The notes: generated from the sequence alone by a model not told the origin. Counted from the stretch's first letter, positions 1 to 11,890 are shown. The stretch is DNA of 64,000 nucleotides from Psoroptes ovis (GCA_002943765.1 PQWQ01000006.1:1488001-1552000); one strand, 5' to 3'. Numbers and translations: made by a program.

Positions 1-1187
1 ATTCATAAAATATATATTTACAGAGATCACAAGTGAATTAATTTTTGATCGAATTGATATGGAGGTGAATTCAAGATTTGAAAAAAACCGAACAATAAAT
101 TGCAGCAATTTTCCAAGAAAATAAATTATAATAATTGAATTAACAATTAAACAAGGCGAAATAAATTCAATATGATAAATTATCTTTTCATCTATTGAAT
201 TTTGTTGTTTCACGTGAATTTTTTATATGTCTTCAATAAAATAATAAACAAGGAAGATGTTTATACATTTTAAAAATTATAACCGCACTTATTTCTTGTT
301 TATTTCAAAGTAAATGATATAAAAATGAATATCTTCATAAATTATGTGCGTTTGCATCAATGTTAATATGCGTTTTGGATGATTAGAAAAATAATAATAA
401 TAATAATTATATATTTTATGGCACAAAATAGCAATAACGTTTGATTTTTTTTCTTCAATTAAATCAATGATATATCAATTAGTCTTGGCAATAATTTTTT
501 CAATTTAATAATCATCATTTGAGTTTGAGTTGTGGACAAAAATTCTGAGTGGACAAACATTTTAAATATGAATCATTATTGACCATTATATTGTCGATTA
601 ATTTTTACATTGAATTAGATGAAAACTAATTCTCGTATTGATTCGATTTAGACTAAATTTTCAAAAAGATATAATGAATAATAAGACATTAGTAACTTAT
701 GAATAAAATGATATTTTTAGTAACTAATAAAATTAAATCATGAAATAATTTTCTATAATTATCATTGTTTTAAATATATTTCTAGCCTAAAAATATTATA
801 TCAGTATATGAAAAAAATACACATGAAAATAATTCAATTTTAATCAATGTTAAATACCTGTGCATCTCTATATGTATGGTGTATATCAATGAAATTGTCA
901 CTATGACTAGACATTTTTTTCATAATTAAAAGTTCAATTAATCTTAAATTAATATGCATTAATAAAAATCATTTTAAATGTCAAATGATTATTGCGAAAT
1001 TTAAGTTAGTAAATCAAATAAATCTATCTATTTTCCAATTTTATTCCTGAAAATACTTATAAATGTCATAATTAATATATTAATTCATCAATTGATTGTT
1101 TTCATGCATTCATTCAACACTTTTATGACGCCATATGCAAACAAACAAAAAAATAAATAAATATCTGTGTATAAATATTGTCTAAAG
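1..1187. other. AT-rich region without recognisable gene
   Basis: No reading frame of useful length and no splice-bounded coding pattern was found on either strand. The sequence is low-complexity AT-rich DNA with scattered A/T runs and short ATA/TAA tracts. It ends at the left target-site copy of the small hAT element. Confidence 0.6.
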
Positions 1188-1363
1188 CAGTCATTCTCAA
1201 CCAGTGTTCCGCGGCACTTTAGTGTTCCGCCAGATTCCAAAAGTGTGCCGCCAAATTTCGTAAATCTAACACATTCCTTTACTTAATGTGCCGCAAGATT
1301 TCGGGAATAAAGGCTTTTCCTTTTTTCAGTATGCCGCGGCCAAAAAAAGGTTGAGAATGACTG
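1188..1363. mobile_element. hAT-type MITE, 176 bp
   Basis: The element has 15-bp perfect terminal inverted repeats: the left end reads cagtcattctcaacc and the right end is its exact reverse complement. It is flanked by an 8-bp target duplication with one mismatch, gtctaaag (1180-1187) and gtctaaat (1364-1371). An 8-bp duplication with a CAG-TTCTCAACC-like terminus is typical of the hAT superfamily. The interior is clearly richer in G+C than its surroundings, with repeated gtgccgc and ccgcgg motifs, and there is no room for a transposase. It is therefore a non-autonomous copy mobilised in trans. Its orientation is arbitrary. Confidence 0.85.
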
Positions 1364-1371
1364 GTCTAAAT

Positions 1372-2816
1372 ACATGGATAATTATAATTCAATTACATAT
1401 TTTGATATTTGTATAATTTAATGATTTATGTTTGTATGTATGATGATAATATATAAATAAATGAAAACGAATGATTGAAAATTAATCTTTTACTCAAATC
1501 AATAACTAAACAAACTTAAAATGTATGATATACAAATAAATGATTAAGAAATGATTATGAAATATTTGATGAGATGTATATTTTTAACATACAAACGAAT
1601 AGAATTGTTTCAATTCAATAAAATTATGAAAAATGATCAAAGTCAAGAATATTTATTTCGTTTTCCATTCAAAATTGCACACTATTATCGATTATTGAAC
1701 GGTGAATTCGACATGTGATAAACATTCGAAAGACTGATTCCAAATATAACTCAATCAAATGATACATTTTTGAGATTAAAGCAATTATTTATTATTAAGA
1801 AATATTTCTATCCCCTTTTACAACATATGATGATGATTCATTCGCATTCATATTATATGTGTGTTTAAGAAATGATGATTCAACTAATTTCCAATAATGA
1901 AATAGTGGCCATCATAATTCAATGGCATTTTCTTTGTTTCAACACAAACTTTTCTTGCATCAATTTTTCATTTTGTTAATCTGAAAAGTATAAAATATGC
2001 TGATATATATATAAGAATATATTTTAAAATCATTATGAATGCTTTTTTGAATGAAATCAATTGTATTGTGAATTGTGATTCATTCTGATTTGAAGGATTG
2101 AAGATGTTGAAAGGTTTTCGATAATGTACTATTAATCACAAGAATAGCAACATGATTCTGTGCATACAAATGAGAATCAAAACATATATTAATCGTTACA
2201 TACCAAATATACAATTAAAGGCCAAAGTTGAAACAAATTAAATGGAAATCGAATAATAATCATATATAGATGAGATCAAATTGATAATATTGAGAACAAT
2301 TGATGATGATCAAATGATTAATAAAAAACTGAAATAAAATTTGATTAGGTAGAAATTTGTTTATAACACAATAGTAATAGCTTCAAAACATTTTGAATCA
2401 CAATTTTTTTGTTTATTTATTTTTGATTGATAAATCAATCATACAATATTTGCATGAAAGAATTTCATTTTATAAGATTTCAATATTTTAATTCATTTGA
2501 AAATGAATTTTTTGGCGTTTTTTATTCATCAATAATCAATGCCATACAATTGTTTCGGAATTTTTGATTTTCAACTTTAGATAACAGGTTGATTATTATT
2601 GAAATGGAAAATATTTATTACCACCAAATTCTTGTGATAACATACACTACATATATATGTGATTGTATATTTTGCTGGCTGTTTATATGTTTTTTATTTT
2701 CAATTTCAACTTTGCACATAAATACACATTAAACATATATAAATCGTATGTACAAATACCCAAATGATATACACGCACTCACGAAAAAAGGGACTTCAAG
2801 ATTTGTATAGAAAATA
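1372..2816. other. AT-rich region without recognisable gene
   Basis: No coding pattern was seen on either strand. The stretch holds A/T-rich low-complexity sequence, short ATAT runs and frequent attgattg-like words that recur throughout the window. Confidence 0.55.
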
Positions 2817-2939
2817 GTTAGCGAAAATTTGTATTGCTAACAGTTGTAACTGTCACAATGCATATCCATTGTCTGCGCAACCGAAATTTGTTGTTCGCGC
2901 ATCCCCCTCATGAGGAGGATGACTCATCAATATGCTAAC
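2817..2939. repeat. Cluster of nested inverted repeats
   Basis: Within about 120 bp there are several independent hairpin-forming pairs. GTTAGC (2817-2822) pairs with GCTAAC at 2836-2841 or again at 2934-2939. CAGTTGTAACTG is at 2841-2852. TGCGCAAC (2874-2881) faces GTTG-ttc-GCGCA (2890-2901). A near-perfect CCCCTCATGAGGAGG lies at 2904-2918. The patch is also richer in G+C than its flanks. It could be a decayed MITE, a structured transcript or a protein-binding region. I found no convincing target-site duplication, so I do not call it a transposon. Confidence 0.4.
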
Positions 2940-3110
2940 CCTATTCATACCTCACATATACTTGTCATGTACGAATGTAATTCAATTGAATTTTATTAAA
3001 ATTTTATTTAATTAATTAAAAAATTGATTAAAAAAAATTAAAAATAATAATTAATGATGATATACAACTGATGTTATCCAAAATCGCTTGTTTTGATGAT
3101 CCTAACCGGC

Positions 3111-3379
3111 TCAGATGCAAAATATAAGCCGCCACCAATTGAAATTTTCTAAGTCCCAATCCTTATTATCGTTTACTTCGGAAATTGGCGATTTATAGAT
3201 TGACTTCTTCAAAATAAGGTGCTTCGTTTTATCGAACAGTGATGTATAAAGCGATTGTGCCAATTTCATCAATTCCATCAATGAGATATTAAATCTAAAT
3301 TACAAAAAAGAAAGTATCAGAATCATAATTTCAAAGAAATTGAAGTGATTTACCTAAGTTTTTCGTCGATAGCATCCAT
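3111..3379 (-). CDS. Unrecognised small two-exon gene, 69 aa
   Basis: The reading frame joins two exons, 3354-3379 and 3111-3294, across a 59-nt intron with a gtaaat donor and a pyrimidine-rich ttttttgtaatttag acceptor. The joined frame is 70 codons including TGA. It starts MDAIDEKLR, continues FNISLMELMKLAQSLY, has a basic middle (FDKTKHLILKK) and ends in a Trp-rich tail (WDLENFNWWRLIFCI). A TGA sits in frame two codons before the ATG. There is no signal peptide and no clear membrane segment; the first 30 residues could form an amphipathic helix. I recognise no family. It lies at the downstream end of a tandem array of tiny exon-like modules on the same strand, so it may be the last exons of a longer transcript. 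A minus-strand aataaa near 3000 could end it. An open frame this long could arise by chance, but the intron and conserved phases argue for a gene. Confidence 0.4.
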
Positions 3380-3479
3380 GAGTCAATCATCAATGAAATT
3401 GAATAAATAGCTATGACTCGAAGTGTTGATCGATCTTATTAATTCTTTGATCAAATGATGAAGAAAAATGAACATTTTG

Positions 3480-5130
3480 AATCAAGAGTTATTGATCAGA
3501 TGAAGAAGTCAACAGTGGCCAAGTCAAAGCGAAAGTCGAAACCCAAACAACAAGTGGCCAGTTCGAAGAAACGTCAAAGTGTGATCAGATAAATTCACAA
3601 TGTTCATTTTTACTTCATCAAATGTATCAATGAATCTCTAAGATCAATCAATAATCAAGTTCAAAACATTTCTTCAATTTTCAATGATGGCTAGATTTTG
3701 CCCTAACATGATTCTGAAAATGACTGAAAAAGTTATTAGTGATGATTTGAAATCAATTTCAAAATTACCTTTAATCGACCACAAGAGTTAATCAGTTGAA
3801 TCGAAGAGATCTGTAATTAAGAAATGAAGAAGAATTAAAATCTTTGTTAAATAACAATGTTGATTACCTTTATTAAAAATATGACGATCATTGATGCGTT
3901 GATCTTGGTGAAAAAAAGTTATTGATTGAGATTTGAAATCAATTTCAAAATTACCTTAAATCGGCCATAAGAATGAATCAATTGAATTGAAAAAGTCTGT
4001 AATCAAAAAACAAAAAAGAATTGAAATCTTTGTTAAATAACAATGTTAATTACCTTGACCAAGAATATCATTGAAATTGCTGCAATGGTCCTAATAAAAA
4101 AAAATAATAAATTGAAAATGAATAAATTCCTTGATCATAATCAACTTACTAGCAACACTAGCCATTGTACTTGTGATATTTAGATCAATTTGAATTCAAT
4201 ATGTCATAAATTACTAGTTGGAACTTGCAAGTCTAAAACAATAAGAAAGGAAGAATCAATTCACATTTCAAGACGTTAATACTGATTACCTTTGCCTGAA
4301 ATAAGACCATCGTTGATGCGATGGTTCTGATCATTAAAAGAAATTGAAAATGGATTGATCATACAATCACAATCAACTTACTAGGAAAAGATGTCATTGT
4401 GCCAATGATATTTAGATCAAGTTGAATTCAATCTGTCACAAATTACACTTGGAGCTCGGAACTCTTAAAGGAAGAGAAAAGAAAAATCAATCAACAATCC
4501 AAGACGATAATAATGATTACCTTTCAGTAGGACGATTTCCATTGATCACTGTTTGATGGGCCTATTCATAATAAGAGGTTTGAAAATAATTAATACCAAT
4601 GATCAAAATTATCGTAACTCACCTCAAGTAATCATGTTTATAAGATTTACCTAACTTTAAATCAATTCACCTTTATTTGAAATTTTAATCAAATTGTATC
4701 ATGAGATAATATTGACCACTTTTCAATATATTGATGAGGATTTGGTACATATGATCATCAAATGAATTGAAAACAATTTTTTGACTTTGAATTGTGATCG
4801 ATCATCAACATCTTTGGATTGAACAGTTGAAGGCAAAGATGAACGATTAGAATTCAATGAACCTATCAAATAGTGGCCTTGTCGAAGCGAAAGTCAAAAC
4901 CCAATCATCGAGTGGCCAAGTGAAAATGCTCGAATCAAAAGGAACGTCAAAGAAAGTCAATCATTAATTCACAATGTTCATCTTTACATCAAAAGTCGAA
5001 TCAAAGAATCTCGGTGAATCGATTACAATTAAATTCAAAATATGCCTTCGATTTCAAATGATGATCTGGACCAGATTCTGTTCTGATATTTTGAAAATAA
5101 TCCAAGGTTGAATTCAATGAAAATTACCTA
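3480..5130 (-). repeat. Tandemly duplicated micro-exon-like array
   Basis: The minus strand carries a series of short blocks, each bounded by an AG acceptor and a gtaat/gtaag donor. Blocks at 4521-4561 (41 nt), 4290-4326 (37), 4054-4090 (37) and 3868-3903 (36) are related. Each ends in an ATG followed by hydrophobic codons and AAG, for example TIASTMVLFQAK, TIAAISMIFLVK and INASMIVIFLIK. They alternate with related pairs at 4382-4463/4150-4232 (82 and 83 nt) and 3955-3996/3769-3810 (42 nt each: TFSIQLIHSYGRFK and ISSIQLINSCGRLK). Introns are about 50-60 nt and are themselves duplicated. The 42-36-42 series is phase 0 and open throughout (120 nt), while the other frames of the 42-nt blocks contain stops. 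A larger duplication links about 4860-5090 with about 3500-3715. Joining the 82/83-nt blocks to the 37-nt blocks creates stops, so parts may be dead or may belong to separate short genes. Confidence 0.45.
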
Positions 5131-5400
5131 AGTAGAATTGATCATTAATGATTGCAAGCACATATCAGCTACATTTTTCCAACCAAACGCTTTAATTTCC
5201 TCAATATCGTGGTTAGGCTCAAGAATCTGATGATTAAGTCATCCATCCATAAGGATTTCATAAGTTATTTATGTTGGTCATCATCCAAAGGTAACTACAT
5301 AACCATATCCAACAATTAATTTGATGAAAATCATCGATGTAAATGTGTGGAAATGATTCTGAAAAGAAGCAAAAACAATTAGTGAAATTTTGATAAACAT
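5128..5400 (-). other. Possible small secreted-peptide gene at head of array
   Basis: An ATG at 5400 opens a 39-aa frame to a TGA at 5281-5283. It begins MFIKISLIVFASFQ, which resembles a signal peptide. Inside it, an acceptor (tttcag, exon start 5358) leads to a second ATG at 5334 (MIFIKLIVGYGY). A downstream 99-nt block (5128-5226) has good splice borders, is open in one frame only (ILEPNHDIEEIKAFGWKNVA, then DMCLQSLMINST) and stops with TAG at its last codon, directly before a gtaatt donor. Spliced with a gtagtt donor, the product would be about 44 aa. Its end (LQSLMINS) resembles the IQLINS end of the 42-nt modules downstream, so this looks like another paralogue. Exon choice is uncertain and no family was recognised. 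Confidence 0.25.
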
Positions 5401-5519
5401 GACAATCAACTTAACCAATGATGATGATTGGGCAAATATATTCGCTCAAATCTTCGCTCAAGTGTTTGAGAATGTACTATGATTGATGCAGCACTTTGCA
5501 ACTAATTAATTGAGTCAAT

Positions 5520-8112
5520 TGTGATTATTGATATAAATTTAATTAAATTTAATCACAAAATTCAGTTAAATTTTAACGAAAAACACAATTTGTCATCAAC
5601 ACATGTTTTTCGAATTTCGAACGGTTTTTTGAGCAGACGTCCTTTATGAATTGTCTTAAGAATTTTCAAAAATTTGAATTTTCAAAAATTCAAATTATTT
5701 TTAGAAATATTTGCAAAATTAATCAATCTTTGATTAATTTAATTCGATTAATCTATTTCTGATATCAACTATTTTCTGATTTCAATAAATGACAGTGATG
5801 TTGAAAAAATCAATTTCATTTTTAGCAAAAATGAAGATATGAAATTAATGGTGATTTTAGTGTAAATGATGACAACGACAAGGATTTTGATGAATGAGAA
5901 TATTTCCAATGATTTATAAGAAATGAAATGATCAATTCTGGATGATGTACTTGATTTGAATATGTTTATGAATGATGATAATGTACATAAATGTGATCAA
6001 TATATCACTACGAATGATTATATAATTCATAATTAAAACAATAAACATAACTCATAGTAATGTATCTTTTTTGATTATATTGAATAATTATACAAATGGT
6101 CAAAGGATGACCCTTGCAACTCATCCAAAACAACATAGACTAAAAGAATTTTATTTGTAAAATTCCATTCTGTTTGAATGATTCAATAGATGAGATTGTC
6201 AAAGATCAATCAATACAGATCTAAGAAAACATTGCAATAACAGAATTCATGAAAATATCAAACAAACATCAAATTTCATTGATCATATCATCATTAAAAT
6301 ATTTGTAATTTATAACATCAATCAATTATCATCCGACTTCGGTATCAAAATAATCCACTAGTCCAATAATCTCAATCCTCATTATTATTATTCTTTAAAC
6401 AAGTCATTTGAATGAAATTTTTATGTGTTTGATTAATCTAAATCAATTATTCAGTATTTGAATTGAAAATTATTGATTTCATTACCAATAATCAAAATGA
6501 CTCTTATCATCAATATGATTAGCCTAATGATTAATCAAACCAATCAACTAAATGACAATATAAATATTTATTCAATTATCCAATTTGCTGGCCTCTTTTC
6601 AAATTCAAAACGGTTTCAGTTCAAATTCAAATTCAATATTGATTTGTTTTCAAATTATCTAACCCGATGATTGAATAAATAAATTAATTATTAATTAATT
6701 TAATCAAAATTAATTTGAAAATTATTAATTTTTTCAAATTCAAAAATTTAAGTTAGTTGGGTCATTTTCTGTGGGTAGAAATAGTGCTTTTTGAATTTCG
6801 CTCCCCCATTTTGGGGGAAAAATGTTAAAATTTTTTTCGCGCGTACGAATTTTAAAAAATTTCAACTTGTCGACGCCTCATTTTGTGGTAGGACGTAAGA
6901 AAAAAAAATTTGCCTATGCTTCTCCAACATGTCAATCCATCCCTAAACTCCTGAGTGCGAATGAAAATCATGCTCTTAAAAATAAAAGACGGCGACAATT
7001 AACAACAACAATAATGATAAGCAAAAACAACACCTACCTTTCATTCATAGATGATCAATAATCTTTATATCATCAACATTACCATCAACATCATCAAATC
7101 AAAGTTATTGTAATTGGTAGTGGTTTGATTTTTCTTCATCATTTACCAATATTACAGTCTCAATCGCAAGATTTCATGCTTTATTACACTTATTCAGACA
7201 CAAACAAATATAAATTCAACTTAGATTAATGTAATAATGTGTGTGCAATGCAATAATTTTGATTTTTTGTTTTGATTTTTTTCGCGAAAATTTTTTTCCT
7301 CAACGAAATTTTAGAAGAAATCGTCACTTCACAATAATCAATGCTACTATTATGATCGACAAAGATTTGTTTATTCAATCATTAATGCTGCTACCACTAC
7401 AAAAACAAACAAAAAACGCATGAAAAATATAGAAGCCATAACTCTCAGATTATTGCAATACAGACGAAAATATCGATAGTTAGAATAAACATTGATCGAT
7501 CTTTTCGTTCATTTATTTTTTACAAATTTTTTAGTTTTTTTTTTGAAAATTCAATTTCAGTAATTTCAAAATTCAATCAATTAATCATATGCAATTTGAA
7601 ACAGATTGATTCAAAAGTAATTCAAAAGTCAAAAATAAAATGAAATCAAAATAAAAATAGAAAAAATCAACAATTGATTAATTATTATGGAAAAAAATAA
7701 AACATTTAAAACTTGTTAACAATATGTCAATTTGTAAATCATTGATTGTTGATTGATTAAATTTGATTGAAATTAATTTATCAAGGTAATTTAGTCAATT
7801 TAGTTGAAAACAAAGAATAAAGAAAGGTTGAGGAATGTAGTGATAGATGCTTGAGACGCTAGATGTTCTTTTGCCAAACTCAAAAATATTTGATTTTGAT
7901 TGTGATTGTTGTATCAATAATAATACATACATTCAGTGTTTATCAAGGAGAAAAAATAACCTATTCCAAAAAGATTTTTGAGTGATTACATTTTCGTATC
8001 TACGATATATTTGGTTTGAGCATTATTTGATGATGGTATCATTAGTTTTGCAAACCATTTTAACATAATAAAATAATTTATCACTATTTGTGAGCGATTC
8101 GAGGAAAAGAAT
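5520..8112. other. Region without recognisable gene
   Basis: No spliced or unspliced coding sequence could be supported. The first part may contain the promoter of the minus-strand array: a TATATCAATA-like word lies near 5530. A G+C-richer patch at about 6770-6990 includes a ccccattttgggg hairpin and a cgcgcg word, and can be read for 79 codons on the plus strand (6822-7061). Its composition (poly-Lys, Ile/Asn-rich) looks fortuitous. A 12-bp TTTTCGCGAAAA palindrome lies at 7279-7290. The 3' untranslated region of the SLC6 gene must occupy part of the right end. Confidence 0.5.
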
Positions 8113-10885
8113 TTAGGCGCCAATCTCAATATCTCTGATTTTGTCGATCATTTCAGTATTATTATTTTTATCATTGAAATTTTTATGAGGTGTAATATGG
8201 GCAAGATCATGTTTACCAGTAGTCAAATATGTCCATTTCTATTGGTTGAATGAATGAAGAAAAATGAACAAAATATATTCAAATAGATAATCAAAATGTC
8301 ATATTTACATCAGGCATGGATGGAGTTTTAAGCCAAATCCATATCATAGATAGTGGTAATTGTATTATTGACGCCATGGCTAGACACCAACCAATAACGA
8401 TGCCCCACCACGGATATTCGTATGTGCCATTATATCTTTAGAAATGAAAAAACAAAACAATTGAAATTGATTAGATTTTAACTTGGATTGAAACTTGATT
8501 GAAAATCAATACTTAATAGACTTATATGTAGCCAAATAGAATGCAAACGTTCCGCCAATCACAATCGGTGTTATATATTTCCAACAATAATGAAAAAATT
8601 TCGGTATACGAAAGCCAATCATTTTTTCAATATTATCATATAATTTTTCAGATTCTATTAGAAAAATGAATATGAAGTTTTAATTAGCAATTTCAAAATG
8701 TTCTCAAAAAAAAAATTCTACTTAACTGTATATCCAACCGACAACGATTGCTTGAAAGAAGCAATACCAAAGTAAGCACATTCCACTCGCGCCATAATAG
8801 TCAAACAATTGGAATACATACATGCCACCCTTAAGTGATGGATCAGAAATTTTAAAACTTCAAATTTAAAATTGCATAAATCAAAAATTTACCCTGGTGA
8901 CCATGGACAAACCGATAGCAAAGCTAAAGAGACAAATACCGAAAATAAACCATTCACGACGTTTACCAACACGCAAATATTGTGGAAACGTATCAACCAT
9001 GGCCGTTACAAAGCCTTCAACTCCGACAAATTGTGATCCCAAACCTAACAATAGTATCATAACGAAAAACATTACAGCCCAGAATGATGATCCTGGCATC
9101 ATTGCAACAGCACGTGGATAAGCGATAAACGCTAGACCAGGACCCGAATCTACAACATCGGCTACGCTTAATTGCTGTTCATGTGCCATATAACCAAGTA
9201 TGGAAAATATTACGAATCCTGAATAGACAGATGTACCGGAATTGGCGCCAGTCAAAAATAGTAGTTGACTATGGTAATTAAATATTGTGCGATTATATTA
9301 TCAAACTTGATCGTATATCACATGTTAAACTTACTAATAGAAATTATTATTAAATGAATTGTAGCTGCCCAATGCAACCATACATCCTAGAGCGATAGCA
9401 TAAGAAAAAAAGATTTGTGTGCCAGCATCCATCCATACTTGTGAATCTCGAAGACGAGAAAAATCTGGATAAAGATAGAATTTGATGCCTTCACTAGCGC
9501 CCGGTAATGTGATTCCACGGATGAATAGCGCCGTTATAACCAAATATGGAAATATAGCTGTAACATATACAGCTTTACCAGTAGATTTGACACCTTTCCA
9601 AATGCAAAAGAAACAAATTATCCATGCCAATGCTAACGTAAAAACTAATTCCCATTGAAAACCGTTTGGTTGATCGATACCGGGACTTATTTGTAATATT
9701 TTATGCTCCCAAAATTCTATGACAGAATTGACAGATCCATTCACTGGTGTAGTATTCATCGATCGTGTCCAACAGCGTTCAGTATTCCAATCATTATCAC
9801 AATTAGCCCATAATAAATCACCGCGTAAAGAATAATAAAGATAGAGTAATGCCCATGCAATTACAATTATATAATAACAATTTAAAATAAATGATATCGT
9901 AATCGTGCCGAAACCAATACCCCTAAACAGTGGACACAATTGACTCCATACTGTTATTCCACCTTGTCGAAAATATTGGCCGATCGCAACTTCAAGAAAT
10001 AGAATTGGAGCTGCGCCAAATATCAAAAATATGAAATATGGAATGAAAAATGCGCCTGCAATGAAAAAATTAAAGATTTCTTAATATCTAAGAAGTTATT
10101 AAATATTGAAATCTTGAAGAATAAAATTTGAAATTTAAATGGTTAGTTGCACGAAACGGCACTTGAATTAGGTTTGATAGAAACGTACTGATACGCGATA
10201 TGCCAAAATAGTTTACAAACCAAGCTGTCACATGAAATATTTACTAATTAAAATAAATAGGCTAAACAAAACAAACAAAAATAATCAGTGAAAACTAAAT
10301 ATTAAAATTTTACAATACAAGCAAAGCAAACATCGAGATTCTAATGAAATAAAACAGAGTTTGCATAAAAAATTATCGAGAATCTAATTATGAATATTGC
10401 ATCCGTTCGACATTTGATAAGCAAATTCATTAGAATTTCAAAAGAAAAATCTTCAAACATCAATCTTGATGCACTTTGATATATTTATTTATTTTTGGGT
10501 CATATCATTATAATAAATCAGTCTAATAACCTTGATTTAGTTTTATTCCATTTGAATAGTAAATTAAATTAAGAATTTGAAATTCTTGACACATTTATAT
10601 ACATGTACATGGAAAAGGTATGGAAATAAAAAATCAGAACATACCGCCACCATTTTTATAGCATAGATAAGGAAATCTCCAAACATTTCCTAGTCCGATT
10701 GCATATGCCATACAAGCGAATACGAATTCCAGTTTATTTGCCCATTGTTCACGTGGACGATATTTTTTTACGGCTGGTGCTTTTTTATCAACTGATTTAG
10801 ATACATTAGAAGATGATGAAGCATTCATGCCATTTTGAAGGATTGATGGTGATGATAATTTTGAATCTGCTACTGTTGCTGTCAT
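8113..10885 (-). CDS. SLC6 sodium/chloride-dependent transporter, GABA-transporter type
   Basis: Seven exons join in frame: 10645-10885, 9335-10055, 8893-9268, 8727-8829, 8513-8654, 8309-8435 and 8113-8238. They give 611 aa, the usual SLC6 length. An in-frame TAA lies two codons before the ATG. The protein should have 12 membrane helices and couple Na+ and Cl- to substrate uptake at the plasma membrane. TM1 holds YAIGLGNVWRFPYLCYKNGGG; Gly64 sits where monoamine transporters have Asp, so an amino-acid or GABA-type substrate is expected. The second extracellular loop has the conserved WNTERC cysteine and N-glycosylation sites (NTT, NGS). WKGVKSTGK, FFSYAIALG and ALGSYNSFNNN are as in GAT-type members, and FQLFDYYGASG precedes the last helices. 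Intron 1 (589 nt) is the longest. The substrate (GABA versus taurine, betaine or creatine) is inferred. No internal stop or frameshift was seen. Confidence 0.93.
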
Positions 10886-11890
10886 TGTTTAATTGATTAG
10901 ATGTTTGAGAAGTTTGATTGGAATTGATTCATCTGATTTGTTGAATGATTCAAAATAATATGCAAATCAAATTTAAACACTAAAAAAATAAAAACAAATT
11001 GTAATAATTATCACATGAATAAAAATATATTGTCAATTAGTAAAGTGTTAAAGTCAATTAAAATTGATTTCACCAGTGAAATGGGAATAAAATAAATTTT
11101 CACAAACAGAAAAAAAATGAAATAAATTGGCATTAATCAAAAAATTCAAAACGATGCTTATATATGTTGATAATTGATTTCAATTTACATATAAATGATT
11201 GCTAACATGATGAAAACTGAATGCACATTAAATGATATATCAATGATATCAATAGTATTAATCATAATAATAATAATTGAAAAGTAATGTTCAATCATAC
11301 ATAGTGCATGTTCATAAATTGAAATATTTGCTATTGAAATTAAAGTTCAATTTTTCTACTTTTCTGTGAATCAATCAATAGTTGAAACAATCATGATAAC
11401 CAACAAAAAGAAAAAAATGGTAATAATTGATTTATCTTCATTTCATTATATACTAAATATGAATCCATATTTTTACAAGAATTTCTATACTATTTCAAAA
11501 TTACATATTCAATGATAATATTTATTCAGCTTTTGCCATTTATCAAAAACAATAGATAATTTAAATGATATTTATCATTGAAATTTTCACAAATAAATAA
11601 ATACATTTTAAATTTTCTAATTTATTCATGAGATATGAATAAATTTAATCAACCTAATGGTTGATGATAATGATAGAAAAAAAATTTATTCAATGAAATT
11701 TTTGTTTCAACTAAAAAAACGATTGATACTTACACTTTTGATTCATTCAATTGAAAATGAATTTATTTAAAATTCAAAAAACTTTTTCCAAATAAAACAA
11801 ATGAGAATTTATCTCTATTTGAATATGATGATAAAAATTTAAATGTAAATTATCAAAAATCGTACACTGAAAATATTATCATTTGTTAAC

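Noticed and set aside
3487..3595. Basic 31-aa plus-strand frame beginning MKKSTVAKSKRK
   Set aside because: The paralogous copy at 4858-4968 does not keep this frame, and the module splice signals are on the minus strand.
6822..7061. 79-codon plus-strand frame starting MLKFFSRVRIL
   Set aside because: Contains poly-Lys from an A run and Asn/Ile-rich filler; no splice signals or recognisable motif.
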